Below the pieces are notes generated by a model. The model was not told the DNA's origin, searched no databases, and saw only the letters and a list, made by a program, of their open reading frames with translations. Made by a program: the position numbers and the translations under genes. Below, in pieces: positions 54,401-62,433 of a stretch of DNA of 64,000 nt. The stretch's first letter is position 1. Each line of letters opens with the position of its first letter. Source of the DNA: Staphylococcus ratti (GTDB taxonomy: Bacteria; Bacillota; Bacilli; Staphylococcales; Staphylococcaceae); contig NZ_CP086654.1 of assembly GCF_020883535.1 (NCBI RefSeq), positions 930,001 to 994,000 on the forward strand. The letters run 5' to 3'.

Positions 54401-54712
54401 TCAGATGAGGAAATTGATGAAGTAGTAGAATACATTAAATCACAAAGAGAACCTGAATATTTATTCCAAGAGAAAGAGCTCCTGAAGAAAACAGAAGAAT
54501 CACCTAAAGATGAATTATTCAACGAAGTTTGTGAATTTATGATAAAAGAGGGTAACATTTCAACCTCTCTTATTCAAAGACATTTTCAAATTGGTTATAA
54601 TCGAGCTGCAAGAATTATCGATCAATTAGAGCAACTCGGCTACATTTCTGGTTCAAATGGTTCAAAACCGCGAGATGTCTTTCTCACTGAAGCAGACTTA
54701 CAAGACTCATAA
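51431..54712 (+). CDS. sftA: FtsK/SpoIIIE-family DNA translocase, soluble SftA type
   Basis: A 1093-residue protein. It has no membrane helices at the start, unlike true FtsK or SpoIIIE. About 600 residues of hydrophilic, low-complexity sequence rich in Gln, Asn, Ser, Glu and Thr lead to the motor: GATGSGKS (Walker A, about residue 784), [14 protein letters not shown] (Walker B, about 886), and a C-terminal winged-helix gamma domain ([20 protein letters not shown]). The place between ytpR and murC is that of B. subtilis sftA (ytpST), which clears DNA from the division site. Staphylococcal annotation often calls it FtsK. Confidence 0.9.
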   Translation: MSWFDKLFGDDNPSDQTSAKNKRSTITEKQNHSLIPQTNDVYQRPRGKFRFPISMGEQLSERTENVEPSNHSHVQKTERTAQQAYSIDRKSRRHRTQRHATTSQTQHEDSSRRSQFHTSNRSDVNRYPNHVSNRSWNNPKAREHQPTSSPSTSRRTSQKQQQTNTYLAHHQEFKASEVPSAIFGTQNRKPIQKSGLNQPPGTRSEASQSKMETATTKKSIPTHSKRDNTVNIENICASQIVDEIRREREKKMLQKKRFKQALQQKREAHQTDANADMQKAIDEMHASQARQLLGEQYAASENDEQQEDAVPNDCVDMNAQESHDSQDSLSIQEMEYEEIDLDQITSSTNKADATSATSTNENVAVNEAIEHVSENVSDSEEALNSAWETNREVEDNSNGTELTEVTQEQPQHSDMGTDGKISKNVNQNDNTSNEDEIDYTDVDQNDNRETHDTKFNVQRETYDDSHSDIQSHQEEPLEETTSTTVDEPQLTPAINERQNQKLNAQADLNNADVKQSNQEEPPLKPEIKPQPKTREPKTPIRKGSKPFNVVMTPSDKKRMLNREKLNKAHVQHSDKNVSVSKNNNNVDRAAQSQLQIEQQKSSEHVESPELVAASTVSTENGEETKKIRRGPILNLPSIDLLDQPEIQERDNAWIEEKKQQLNDAFYYFNVPAEVVNVIEGPSVTRFELSVERGVKVSRITALQDDIKMALAAKDIRIEAPIPGTSLVGIEVPNQHPTKVNLRSILETQAFKHAESKLTVAMGSRINNEPLLMDIAKTPHALIAGATGSGKSVSINSILLSLLYRNHPEELKLLLIDPKMVELAPYNDLPHLVAPVITDVKAATQSLKWAVEEMERRYKRFAQTHVRNITAFNKKVSYDQRMPKIVIVIDELSDLMMMAPQDVEQSIARIAQKARACGIHMLVATQRPSVNVITGLIKANIPTRIAFMVSSSVDSRTILDSGGAERLLGYGDMLYLGGGMNKPIRVQGTFVSDEEIDEVVEYIKSQREPEYLFQEKELLKKTEESPKDELFNEVCEFMIKEGNISTSLIQRHFQIGYNRAARIIDQLEQLGYISGSNGSKPRDVFLTEADLQDS

Positions 54713-54734
54713 ATATAGAAAGGGGCATATAATC

Positions 54735-56048
54735 ATGACAAAGTACCATTTCGTCGGTATCAAAGGAGCAGGAATGAGTTCGCTTGCTCAAATTATTCAT
54801 GATTTAGGTTATGATGTTCAAGGTTCTGACATTGAACAATATGTATTTACTGAAATTGCACTTAAAAATAAAGGAATAAAAATTTTGCCTTTTAGTGCGG
54901 ACAATATCACTGAAGATTTAACGGTGATAGTAGGCAATGCGTTTAAAGATACGCATGAAGAAGTACAAAAAGCGCATGAACTTAATTTAAAAGTGATACG
55001 TTATCATGATTTCTTAGGAGAAGTGATTAACGAATATACTTCAGTGGCAGTGACAGGCGCGCATGGGAAAACATCAACAACAGGTCTTTTGTCTCATGTG
55101 ATGAACGGAGATAAAAAGACGTCATTCCTTATTGGTGATGGCACAGGTATGGGATTACCTCAAAGTGAATACTTTGCTTTCGAAGCTTGTGAATACCGCC
55201 GTCACTTTTTAAGTTATTCACCTGATTATGCCATTATTACTAATATTGATTTTGATCACCCAGATTATTTTGCGGATGTCGAGGACGTTGTTAATGCTTT
55301 TCAAGGCATGGCCAACAATGTTAAGAAAGCGATTATTGCATGGGGAGATGATCCTCATGTCAAAGACATTAAAGTAGATATTCCAGTTTACTATTATGGC
55401 TTTGATTCATCGATGGACATCTATGCAGATAATATTGAAGTTACCGAAAAGGGTACGGCTTTTGACGTATATGTTAAAGGGGCGTATTACGATCATTTTA
55501 TTTCTCCACAATACGGGGATCATAATATCCTGAATGCGTTAGCCGTGTTAGCGATTGCATTTATGGAAAACTTAGATACATCCAATATTAAAGACGCATT
55601 AATTACATTTGGCGGTGTAAAACGTCGCTTCAATGAAATTTTCACAAAAAATCAGGTTTTAGTTGATGATTATGCTCACCATCCAAGAGAAATTAGTGCT
55701 ACAATTGAATCAGCTAGGAAAAAGTATCCAAACAAAGAAGTTGTGGCTGTATTCCAACCGCATACTTTCTCTAGAACAAAAACATTTTTACAGGAATTTG
55801 CTAACGTACTTAACGAAGCAGACGCCGTATACTTATGTGACATCTTCGGTTCTATTCGTGAAAATGCAGGCGAATTGACGATTCATGATTTGTTGGACTT
55901 AGTTGATAATGGCCAGTTAATTTCTGAATCTACCGTCGAAGCGCTTGTAAAACACGAAAATGCGGTAATACTTTTCATGGGTGCTGGAGATATCCAAAAA
56001 GTTTTAAAAGCATACTTAGAAAAAATTGGTGTTGAACATAGTTTTTGA
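54735..56048 (+). CDS. murC: UDP-N-acetylmuramate-L-alanine ligase MurC
   Basis: A 437-residue Mur ligase that adds the first residue of the stem peptide. Motifs: [15 protein letters not shown] (UDP-binding), [12 protein letters not shown] (ATP loop, about residue 110), [12 protein letters not shown] (about 152), [10 protein letters not shown] (about 170) and the C-terminal [11 protein letters not shown] (about 310). Length equals S. aureus MurC. ATG at 54735 follows AAAGGGG; the longer open frame from 54657 runs inside sftA. It follows sftA by 22 bases. Confidence 0.97.
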   Translation: MTKYHFVGIKGAGMSSLAQIIHDLGYDVQGSDIEQYVFTEIALKNKGIKILPFSADNITEDLTVIVGNAFKDTHEEVQKAHELNLKVIRYHDFLGEVINEYTSVAVTGAHGKTSTTGLLSHVMNGDKKTSFLIGDGTGMGLPQSEYFAFEACEYRRHFLSYSPDYAIITNIDFDHPDYFADVEDVVNAFQGMANNVKKAIIAWGDDPHVKDIKVDIPVYYYGFDSSMDIYADNIEVTEKGTAFDVYVKGAYYDHFISPQYGDHNILNALAVLAIAFMENLDTSNIKDALITFGGVKRRFNEIFTKNQVLVDDYAHHPREISATIESARKKYPNKEVVAVFQPHTFSRTKTFLQEFANVLNEADAVYLCDIFGSIRENAGELTIHDLLDLVDNGQLISESTVEALVKHENAVILFMGAGDIQKVLKAYLEKIGVEHSF

Positions 56049-56049
56049 T

Positions 56050-56074
56050 GTTTGAGTGACAAGAGTTTGGGTAT
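56050..56074 (+). promoter_or_regulatory. Sigma-B promoter of ytxG
   Basis: GTTTGA (56050-56055), 13 bases, GGGTAT (56069-56074): one mismatch to the sigma-B consensus. In B. subtilis the ytxGH genes are also under sigma-B control. Confidence 0.75.
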
Positions 56075-56124
56075 CTATATAAAATAAATAGCATATTTTA
56101 AAAGTCAATAGGAGGCGTTTACGA

Positions 56125-56733
56125 ATGGAATGGATTTTACCACTCGCAGGAATTATTGCTGCTATCGCATTCTTAATTTTATGTATTGGAATCGTTGTAG
56201 TTTTAGTTTCTGTTAAGAAAAACTTGGATCATGTTGCTAAAACACTTGATGGTGTGGAAGGCCAAATCCAAGGGATTACACGTGAATCTACGGATTTACT
56301 TCATAAAGCGAATCGCTTAACTGAAGATATCCAAGATAAATCAAACCGTTTAAACTCTGTTGTTGATGCTGTAAAAGGCGTTGGCGAATCAGTACAAACA
56401 TTAAATGGTTCTGTTGACCGTGTAACACACTCAATTACGAATAACATTTCACAAAATGAAGACAAGATTTCTCAAGTTGTTCAATGGTCAAATGTTGCGA
56501 TGGAAATTGCTGATAAATGGCAAAACCGTCAAAGTCGTAGAAACAGTGCAGCTTATAAAACGAACAACGTGTCATCTGATGTCAATCGTAGTTCTAAATC
56601 AGGTTCATCTTTATCTAACGAAGAATTAGTGAAGAGTGAATATGAAAATAAAGACTTAGATGATTTCAACACAAATCCTGAATCAGTAAACACAAAATAC
56701 ACGACTTTAAATGATGATTCGAATCGTAAATAA
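56125..56733 (+). CDS. ytxG: DUF948 general stress protein YtxG
   Basis: A 202-residue protein with an N-terminal membrane helix (WILPLAGIIAAIAFLILCIGIVVVLV, about residues 3-28) and a long helical DUF948 part (about 30-130: VKKNLDHVAKTLDGVEGQIQ, and DRVTHSITNNISQNEDKISQV), then a disordered Ser- and Asn-rich tail. Stress-induced under sigma-B in relatives. Ribosome site AGGAGGCG. Followed by ytxH after a weak internal hairpin. Confidence 0.88.
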   Translation: MEWILPLAGIIAAIAFLILCIGIVVVLVSVKKNLDHVAKTLDGVEGQIQGITRESTDLLHKANRLTEDIQDKSNRLNSVVDAVKGVGESVQTLNGSVDRVTHSITNNISQNEDKISQVVQWSNVAMEIADKWQNRQSRRNSAAYKTNNVSSDVNRSSKSGSSLSNEELVKSEYENKDLDDFNTNPESVNTKYTTLNDDSNRK

Positions 56734-56766
56734 GTCGATGCTGAGTTGAATAAGTCTTAATTTCAC

Positions 56767-56808
56767 GCACTTAAATGAGGTAATTCCTTTGTTTAAGTGC
56801 TTTTATTT
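56767..56808 (+). terminator. Partial terminator between ytxG and ytxH
   Basis: GCACTTAAA (56767-56775) pairs with TTTAAGTGC (56792-56800), followed by TTTTATTTTA. Likely lets some transcription through to ytxH. Confidence 0.7.
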
Positions 56809-56824
56809 TAAGGAGGACAATCAA

Positions 56825-57757
56825 ATGGAAAAGTATAATCGTGATTTACACTCTAAAGGATTAGAAAGTTATGAAGTCCCACAATATGACGGAGAAGCTA
56901 GAAACCGTTTAGATTTAGTATTTGGTTTTGTAGCTGGAGCAGTTTTAGGAAGTTCTCTAGGACTCCTTTTAAAACCGACATTAGAATCTAAAAAAGCAAA
57001 AGCGCAACATCAAGACAAAGTTAAAACAACTAAAATTAATGATCAAGATACAACTTTACGCGATGAAGCGAAACGAAAAGCGGATGCATTAAAAGAACAA
57101 GCACGTCGTGTACGTGAAGACTCTGAGCGTAAACGTACGGCTCTAACAAATTCTGAAGATCCTTCTTCAAAAGAATTAGCTGCTCAACGTCGTGCGATTC
57201 AAAGCGAAGTAGAAGAGCATCAATCAGAGAGTCAAAAGTCTGAAACTTGTCGTAAAGAAACGGCACACTTTACTTCTGATCATGCACCTACAGCAGGCAT
57301 CTCAGGACAAGGATTAGCAAAAGCAGCTGAAAGCAGTCAATCGCAAAATAAAGCAAAAGACAGTAAAAAGGTAGAAGACACAAGAGACGCTCAAAAGCGT
57401 GCAATTCGTGCAGAAGTGGATTCTGACCGGTTAGAAGGACAAACAGGCCCTACATCAACAGCAAAAGCTGAAGGCAAAGACAAACACCTTAATACTGAAA
57501 AAGCTAGTGCGCGCACTTCAACAACCTCTTTAGGTGCACAAAGTCAAGCATTGGAAAAAGATACTAAAAACAATACTACACACAAGAAAAGTACTGAAAA
57601 AGTGGAAAAACAACCACGTAAAGAAGTTAAATTTGACAAAGGTGTTATTACACATGAAAAATCAAATGATGTAGCACAAGCAAAGCACGATGGAAAAGTA
57701 AGTGAAGAGGGCAAAAAAACAAGCAGTAAAGTCGATAAACATACATTTGATAAATAA
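56825..57757 (+). CDS. ytxH: YtxH-family protein with a long disordered tail
   Basis: A 310-residue protein. Near the start lies one hydrophobic stretch (LVFGFVAGAVLGSSLGLLLKP, about residues 29-49), the YtxH mark; the remaining 260 residues are a charged helical or disordered region very rich in Lys, Glu, Ser, Gln and Thr. A piece like AQRRAIQSEVEEHQSESQ returns later as AQKRAIRAEVDSDRLEGQ, an internal repeat. Ribosome site AAGGAGGAC; co-transcribed with ytxG. The ytxJ gene that follows in B. subtilis is absent. Confidence 0.82.
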   Translation: MEKYNRDLHSKGLESYEVPQYDGEARNRLDLVFGFVAGAVLGSSLGLLLKPTLESKKAKAQHQDKVKTTKINDQDTTLRDEAKRKADALKEQARRVREDSERKRTALTNSEDPSSKELAAQRRAIQSEVEEHQSESQKSETCRKETAHFTSDHAPTAGISGQGLAKAAESSQSQNKAKDSKKVEDTRDAQKRAIRAEVDSDRLEGQTGPTSTAKAEGKDKHLNTEKASARTSTTSLGAQSQALEKDTKNNTTHKKSTEKVEKQPRKEVKFDKGVITHEKSNDVAQAKHDGKVSEEGKKTSSKVDKHTFDK

Positions 57758-57767
57758 GCGTTTAATT

Positions 57768-58082
57768 TAAAAGGGTGAGGGCAGTAACGTGCCTTTGCCT
57801 TTTTAAATCTTTTTACAGGAAACATATTGGTATATACATATTTTAAACAAGCTGTAATAGGATTATTGGAAAGAAGATTACTACGCTTTTGTTTGTAAAA
57901 GCATCTTGACATAGTGTGTAAGTCTTTTTAAAATCAACTATATTGATAGAATTTTCTAAAAATTTAGGATAATTGTGAATCATGGGTTGAAATTATAATT
58001 TATTCTTGTTAGAATACCAAATATCATTAATTAATTTTACCACTTTAAAGTGAGTGAGAAAATCTGAGTTGAGGTGAATTGT
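57768..58082. other. Intergenic region before aroA: terminator and promoter
   Basis: A terminator-like hairpin (GGGTGAGGGCA with TGCCTTTGCC, then TTTTT; about 57771-57804) closes the ytxGH transcript. A promoter lies at 57987-58015: TTGAAA, 17 bases, TAGAAT. No gene is seen between. Confidence 0.65.
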
Positions 58083-59174
58083 ATGACGAATCATTTAGAA
58101 ACATATAGAAAAGAAATAGAAGAAATTAACGAACGGATTTTAACATTACTTTCCAAGCGAGGCGAACTTGCCAAGAAAATAGGTGAGGAAAAACGTAAAC
58201 AAAGTACTGTAATTTATGACCCTCAAAGAGAAAAAGAAATGTTGAATGTGTTAATAGATAAAAACCAAGGACCGTTTAATGACAATGTGATTAAACAGTT
58301 ATTTAAAGAAATTTTTAAAGCCTCAACGGATTTACAAAAATCTGATAATGAAAAACATTTGTACGTTTCTCGTAAGCTCAAACCTGAAGACACGATTGTG
58401 ACGTTTGAAAATGGTGGTAAATTAGGTGAAGGCATGAAGTCCTTCGTTTTTGGCCCATGCTCGGTTGAATCATACGAACAAGTAGAAGCTGTAGCCAAAA
58501 ATTTAAAACAAAAAGGTGAGAAATTTATTCGTGGTGGTGCATTTAAACCTAGAACGTCTCCATATGATTTCCAAGGTTTAGGTGAAGAAGGGTTAAAAAT
58601 TCTCAAACAAATTAAAGATAAATATGATTTAAATGTAGTCAGTGAAATTGTACATCCGAATGATTTTGCGGTTGCAGATGAGTATTTAGATGTATTTCAA
58701 ATTGGCGCTAGAAACATGCAAAATTTCGAATTATTGAAAGAAGCAGGACGTACGTCGAAACCGATTTTGTTAAAGCGTGGACTATCTGCAACGATTGAAG
58801 AATTCGTATATGCGGCAGAATACATTGCATCGCAAGGGAATCAAAATATCATTTTATGTGAGCGTGGTATCCGTACGTATGAAAAGGCGACACGTAACAC
58901 ACTAGATATTTCAGCTGTGCCGATTCTTAAACAGGGAACGCATTTACCTGTGTTAGTAGATGTGACGCATAGTACAGGACGTAAAGACATCATGTTACCA
59001 GCAGCTAAAGCAGCTTTAGCAATTGGAGCAGATGGGGTGATGGCAGAAGTACACCCAGATCCTTCTGTAGCTTTAAGTGATAGCGCGCAACAAATGGATT
59101 TAAATGAGTTTGATGCATTTTACAATGAAATTAAACCATTATCTGAAATGTACAATAACAACACTTTAAAATAA
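58083..59174 (+). CDS. aroA: Bifunctional DAHP synthase / chorismate mutase
   Basis: A 363-residue fusion: residues 1-85 form a chorismate mutase (AroQ type; [21 protein letters not shown]), residues 100-363 a DAHP synthase of the AroAII-beta type ([78 protein letters not shown]). It catalyses the first step of aromatic amino acid synthesis; the mutase part makes it sensitive to chorismate and prephenate. The name aroA follows the Bacillus use, not the EPSP synthase. ATG at 58083 follows GAGGTGA; length equals S. aureus. Confidence 0.95.
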   Translation: MTNHLETYRKEIEEINERILTLLSKRGELAKKIGEEKRKQSTVIYDPQREKEMLNVLIDKNQGPFNDNVIKQLFKEIFKASTDLQKSDNEKHLYVSRKLKPEDTIVTFENGGKLGEGMKSFVFGPCSVESYEQVEAVAKNLKQKGEKFIRGGAFKPRTSPYDFQGLGEEGLKILKQIKDKYDLNVVSEIVHPNDFAVADEYLDVFQIGARNMQNFELLKEAGRTSKPILLKRGLSATIEEFVYAAEYIASQGNQNIILCERGIRTYEKATRNTLDISAVPILKQGTHLPVLVDVTHSTGRKDIMLPAAKAALAIGADGVMAEVHPDPSVALSDSAQQMDLNEFDAFYNEIKPLSEMYNNNTLK

Positions 59175-59348
59175 GTAATTTTTTACAAAAGGGACAAATG
59201 TTATTCAGTTTGTTCCTTTTGTTTGTTTTAAAGTAGTAAAATTTGATTTAATTCGTGACAAACATATGACAACCTCACTTTTATATTTCTAAACACACAA
59301 TATTATGGTAAACTTTGAAAATATGATGAAAACGGAATATAATAATAG

Positions 59349-59362
59349 AGTAAGCGTTTCCA
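59349..59362 (+). promoter_or_regulatory. cre box upstream of ccpA
   Basis: AGTAAGCGTTTCCA fits the cre consensus TGWAARCGYTWNCW except for the first base. It lies directly before the ribosome site, which suggests that CcpA limits its own expression. Confidence 0.7.
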
Positions 59363-59376
59363 AGGAGGTTGAAAAG

Positions 59377-60369
59377 ATGACGGTAACCATTTACGACGTG
59401 GCACGCGAGGCGCGTGTTTCAATGGCGACAGTTTCACGTGTTGTCAACGGCAATCAAAATGTAAAACCAGAAACAAGAGAAAAAGTTAATGAAGTGATTA
59501 AGCGATTAAACTATCGTCCTAATGCGGTTGCAAGAGGGCTTGCAAGCAAAAAAACAACAACAGTAGGTGTAATTATACCTGATATTTCGAATATTTATTA
59601 TTCTCAACTTGCAAGAGGTTTAGAGGATATTGCAACAATGTATAAATACCACACAATCATTTCAAATTCCGATGATGATCCTGAAAAAGAAAAAGAAATT
59701 TTTAATAACTTGTTAAGTAAACAGGTCGACGGTATTATTTTTCTAGGCGGTACGTTAACTTCAGAAATTAAAGCACAAATTGCTAAAGCTTCAATTCCTG
59801 TTGTTGTATCCGGAACAAATGGTAAAGATGATGGTATCGCTTCAGTGAATATTGACTTTGAAAAAGCGAGTCAGGAAATTACAGAGCAATTAATCCAATC
59901 AGGTGCAACTAAGTTTGCTTTTGTCGGCGGAGGCCATTCTAAAAAAGCACAAGATGATGCATTAAAAGGTTTGAAAACACAACTTTCTCAACATAATATG
60001 GAAGTGGATCATCATTTGATGTACGTTGGTAACGAAACTTACAAAGATGGTTTACGCGCTTTCGAAAAATTAAGTACGTATCAACCCGATGCCGTATTAT
60101 CTATTAGCGATGAACAAGCTATTGGAATCGTTCACGGAGCAATGGACCATGGTCTTAAAGTACCTGAAGACATTCAAGTTATCAGCTTTAATAACACGCG
60201 ACTTGTAGAAATGGTGCGACCTCAATTATCTAGTGTTATTCAACCGTTATATGATATCGGTGCTGTAGGCATGCGTTTGTTAACGAAATATATGAATAAC
60301 GAAAACATTGAAGAACCTAATGTGATTTTACCGCATAAAATAAGGTATCGCGGAACAACAAAAATATAA
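59377..60369 (+). CDS. ccpA: Catabolite control protein A
   Basis: A 330-residue LacI/GalR-family regulator. The N-terminal helix-turn-helix and hinge ([20 protein letters not shown], then [20 protein letters not shown]) are as in S. aureus CcpA; the C-terminal two-lobed domain binds HPr phosphorylated on Ser46. It represses or activates carbon-use genes by binding cre boxes, several of which are seen in this window (pckA, acsA, ccpA). ATG at 59377 follows AAGGAGG; an open frame upstream to 59305 lies in the promoter region. A nested hairpin follows the gene. Confidence 0.96.
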   Translation: MTVTIYDVAREARVSMATVSRVVNGNQNVKPETREKVNEVIKRLNYRPNAVARGLASKKTTTVGVIIPDISNIYYSQLARGLEDIATMYKYHTIISNSDDDPEKEKEIFNNLLSKQVDGIIFLGGTLTSEIKAQIAKASIPVVVSGTNGKDDGIASVNIDFEKASQEITEQLIQSGATKFAFVGGGHSKKAQDDALKGLKTQLSQHNMEVDHHLMYVGNETYKDGLRAFEKLSTYQPDAVLSISDEQAIGIVHGAMDHGLKVPEDIQVISFNNTRLVEMVRPQLSSVIQPLYDIGAVGMRLLTKYMNNENIEEPNVILPHKIRYRGTTKI

Positions 60370-60372
60370 AAT

Positions 60373-60449
60373 AAAACCCTTGTTTGTCACTGCATGCTTA
60401 AAAGTATAACAACGACTTTTAAGATGAAACGATGATACAAGGGTTTTTC
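60373..60449. terminator. Nested bidirectional terminator between ccpA and acuC
   Basis: AAAACCCTTGT (60373-60383) pairs with ACAAGGGTTTTT (60437-60448), and inside it CTTAAAAGT pairs with ACTTTTAAG. T-runs on both sides suit the two convergent genes. Confidence 0.8.
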
Positions 60450-60475
60450 TTTATATAAGTCTAGTGTTATTAATT

Positions 60476-61633
60476 TTAAAACCAATTTTGGATTTTATTA
60501 GCAACACTTTCGTTTTTTTGAGTGATTTCTTCACATCTTGGTATCGTTTGGAAATCAGGAAAATCTTCTTCCCATTTTTCAGGGATTGGGCATGGGCTAT
60601 ACTGTTTCCATTTTTTTAGCCATGATTCAGGTAAATGTCCTTGTAAAGGCGGATGATTGATTAAACTTAAATAAACATGGCTCCAAGCGCGTGGGACAAC
60701 ACGCCAAATATTATAACCGCCACCACCAAGCATGATTATTTTCCCATTCGCATATTTTTCTGCAATAGCATTTACAAAATAGGGGATTTCATAAAGTGTA
60801 TTTAAATCGCAATGCATATGTGTGAGTGGATCAAGATAATGTATATCGGAGCCGTTCACACTGACAATAAAATCCGGTTTAAAGGTAGCTGCAACGTTTT
60901 CTAACGTTTGTTTAAACACAGACATGAAACTATCATGCTCTGTATAGGGTTCAAGAGGGACATTAACTGTGTAACCAAATCCTTGGTCATCGCCACGTTC
61001 AGTATAATGACCGGATCCTGGAAATAAAAATTTACCTGTTTCATGAATAGAATAATTCATGACTTCATTTGAAGTGTAAAAGCGCCATTGTACACCATCG
61101 CCATGATGAGCATCTGTATCAACGTATAATACACGCTGATTGTATTTATGAATTAAGTAGTGAATATAGATGGCTGCATCATTATAAACACAAAATCCAT
61201 TTGCACGACTTTCTAAAGCATGATGCAAACCGCCGCCTAAATGACAGCCATTTTTGAAACGATTTTCCATGATTGCATCAATTAAATTGAGTCCGCCACC
61301 AACGATAGTGGCAGCACTTCTATGAATTTTTGGGAAGATGTGTGTATCTTCGCCCTCTAAACCATATTTTGCTTTTTCATCAGGTGCGAGTAGATTGCGT
61401 TCACCACGTTTAATAGCTTGAATATAATCATATTTATGTACCGTAGAAATTTCATCAACGGTTGCTATTCTAGGTTTGATAAACTGTGCCTCATTCAATA
61501 AGCCTGTAGATAGTAATAATTCAGTAGTTAACTTGAGTCGCATTTGATTAAATGGATGCTCATTATGAAAGCGGTATTGTAAAAGTGCATCTGAATAAAC
61601 ATAGCCCGTTTGTAAAGCGTGTTGTGTTTCCAT
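60476..61633 (-). CDS. acuC: AcuC, histone-deacetylase-family protein deacetylase
   Basis: A 385-residue zinc deacetylase of the class I/II HDAC-like family. It shows GCHLGGGLHHA (about residues 128-138), the metal motif DTDAHHGDGVQW (about 168-179), GKFLFPGSGHYTERG and GGGGYNIWRVVPRAW. In B. subtilis AcuC removes the acetyl group that AcuA puts on acetyl-CoA synthetase, restoring its activity. ATG at 61633 follows GGGGAAG; the upstream ATG at 61648 overlaps the acuA stop. It lies after acuA in one operon, divergent from acsA. Confidence 0.93.
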   Translation of the reverse strand: METQHALQTGYVYSDALLQYRFHNEHPFNQMRLKLTTELLLSTGLLNEAQFIKPRIATVDEISTVHKYDYIQAIKRGERNLLAPDEKAKYGLEGEDTHIFPKIHRSAATIVGGGLNLIDAIMENRFKNGCHLGGGLHHALESRANGFCVYNDAAIYIHYLIHKYNQRVLYVDTDAHHGDGVQWRFYTSNEVMNYSIHETGKFLFPGSGHYTERGDDQGFGYTVNVPLEPYTEHDSFMSVFKQTLENVAATFKPDFIVSVNGSDIHYLDPLTHMHCDLNTLYEIPYFVNAIAEKYANGKIIMLGGGGYNIWRVVPRAWSHVYLSLINHPPLQGHLPESWLKKWKQYSPCPIPEKWEEDFPDFQTIPRCEEITQKNESVANKIQNWF

Positions 61634-61647
61634 CTTGCTTCCCCCCA

Positions 61648-62280
61648 TTAAAAAAAGAACCGGTTCATATAACGTATATCATCAAAAGCGCTCATTTGCT
61701 CTACAGTAATATTTTTTCCAATTCTCGCCATTAAACTATTAGCTGGATGACTTGTGATTTCAGGGTCATCTGTTGCAAAAACTTCCAAGCCGCCATTTGC
61801 CATCATACGTTGCATTAATTTTTTATATTCAAAAACGTCTAATCCAGAGTTCTTAAGATCCCAATGCCAGTAGTATTCAGTCGTGATGATTATGTAATCT
61901 TCTAATTCCGGACTTCTTGTACTCAACTTTAATAGCTCCCGCCCTAGACCATAATTTCGATAAGGTAAACTTATTTCTATAGCACCAAGTTCTAATAAAT
62001 AGGGCAAATTTCCATTAGACCATCTTTCCATAGGATCTGGATATAAGTAGGTTACATAACCGACGATATGGTTGTTTTCACGTATAATATAAATTCTGCC
62101 TTCGTCTAATGTACTAATTTCTTGGATGGCTTGAAATTGTTCCAAAGGGACACGGAATGCATTTAAGCCTTCATCAAATGTCATTGTTTCGAGTTGTTCT
62201 TTTTCAACTGGCCCCTCTAGTATCAGTGTTTTATTGTCTATCGTTACAGCTTCTTTTTCATAAGTTTTAATATGTTTCAT
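61648..62280 (-). CDS. acuA: AcuA, GNAT-family protein acetyltransferase
   Basis: A 210-residue GNAT acetyltransferase. The acetyl-CoA-binding core is visible at about residues 80-125 (HIVGYVTYLYPDP, then LGAIEISLPYRNYGLGRELLKL; the RxxGLG loop is the key motif). In B. subtilis AcuA acetylates a lysine in the C-terminal part of AcsA and switches it off when acetyl-CoA would be wasted. First gene of the acuA-acuC operon; the divergent acsA promoter and its cre box lie just upstream. Confidence 0.93.
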   Translation of the reverse strand: MKHIKTYEKEAVTIDNKTLILEGPVEKEQLETMTFDEGLNAFRVPLEQFQAIQEISTLDEGRIYIIRENNHIVGYVTYLYPDPMERWSNGNLPYLLELGAIEISLPYRNYGLGRELLKLSTRSPELEDYIIITTEYYWHWDLKNSGLDVFEYKKLMQRMMANGGLEVFATDDPEITSHPANSLMARIGKNITVEQMSAFDDIRYMNRFFF

Positions 62281-62367
62281 GAGCGGCTCCTTTCTACCAT
62301 GCTATTAGTGTTAGTATAGCGAATTAAAAATTTATTTTCACGCATTATTCAGAATAAGTATAATTTT

Positions 62368-62396
62368 TTGAAAATTGATTTTTGATAGGCTATAAT
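62368..62396 (+). promoter_or_regulatory. acsA promoter
   Basis: TTGAAA (62368-62373), 17 bases, TATAAT (62391-62396). Close to the sigma-A consensus. Confidence 0.8.
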
Positions 62397-62401
62397 TGTC
62401 G

Positions 62402-62415
62402 TGAAAGCGATTTCA
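62402..62415 (+). promoter_or_regulatory. cre box at the acsA start site
   Basis: TGAAAGCGATTTCA fits the cre consensus with one mismatch and lies right at the predicted transcription start, where CcpA would block acsA in glucose. In B. subtilis acsA is a known CcpA target; being in the shared intergenic region, the box might also act on acuA. Confidence 0.8.
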
Positions 62416-62433
62416 AACAAGGGGGTAATCAAC

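Noticed and set aside
57544..57912. A 122-codon reverse frame opposite the end of ytxH
   Set aside because: Cys/Phe/Ser-rich antisense frame caused by the Lys- and Thr-rich forward tail; no ribosome site.
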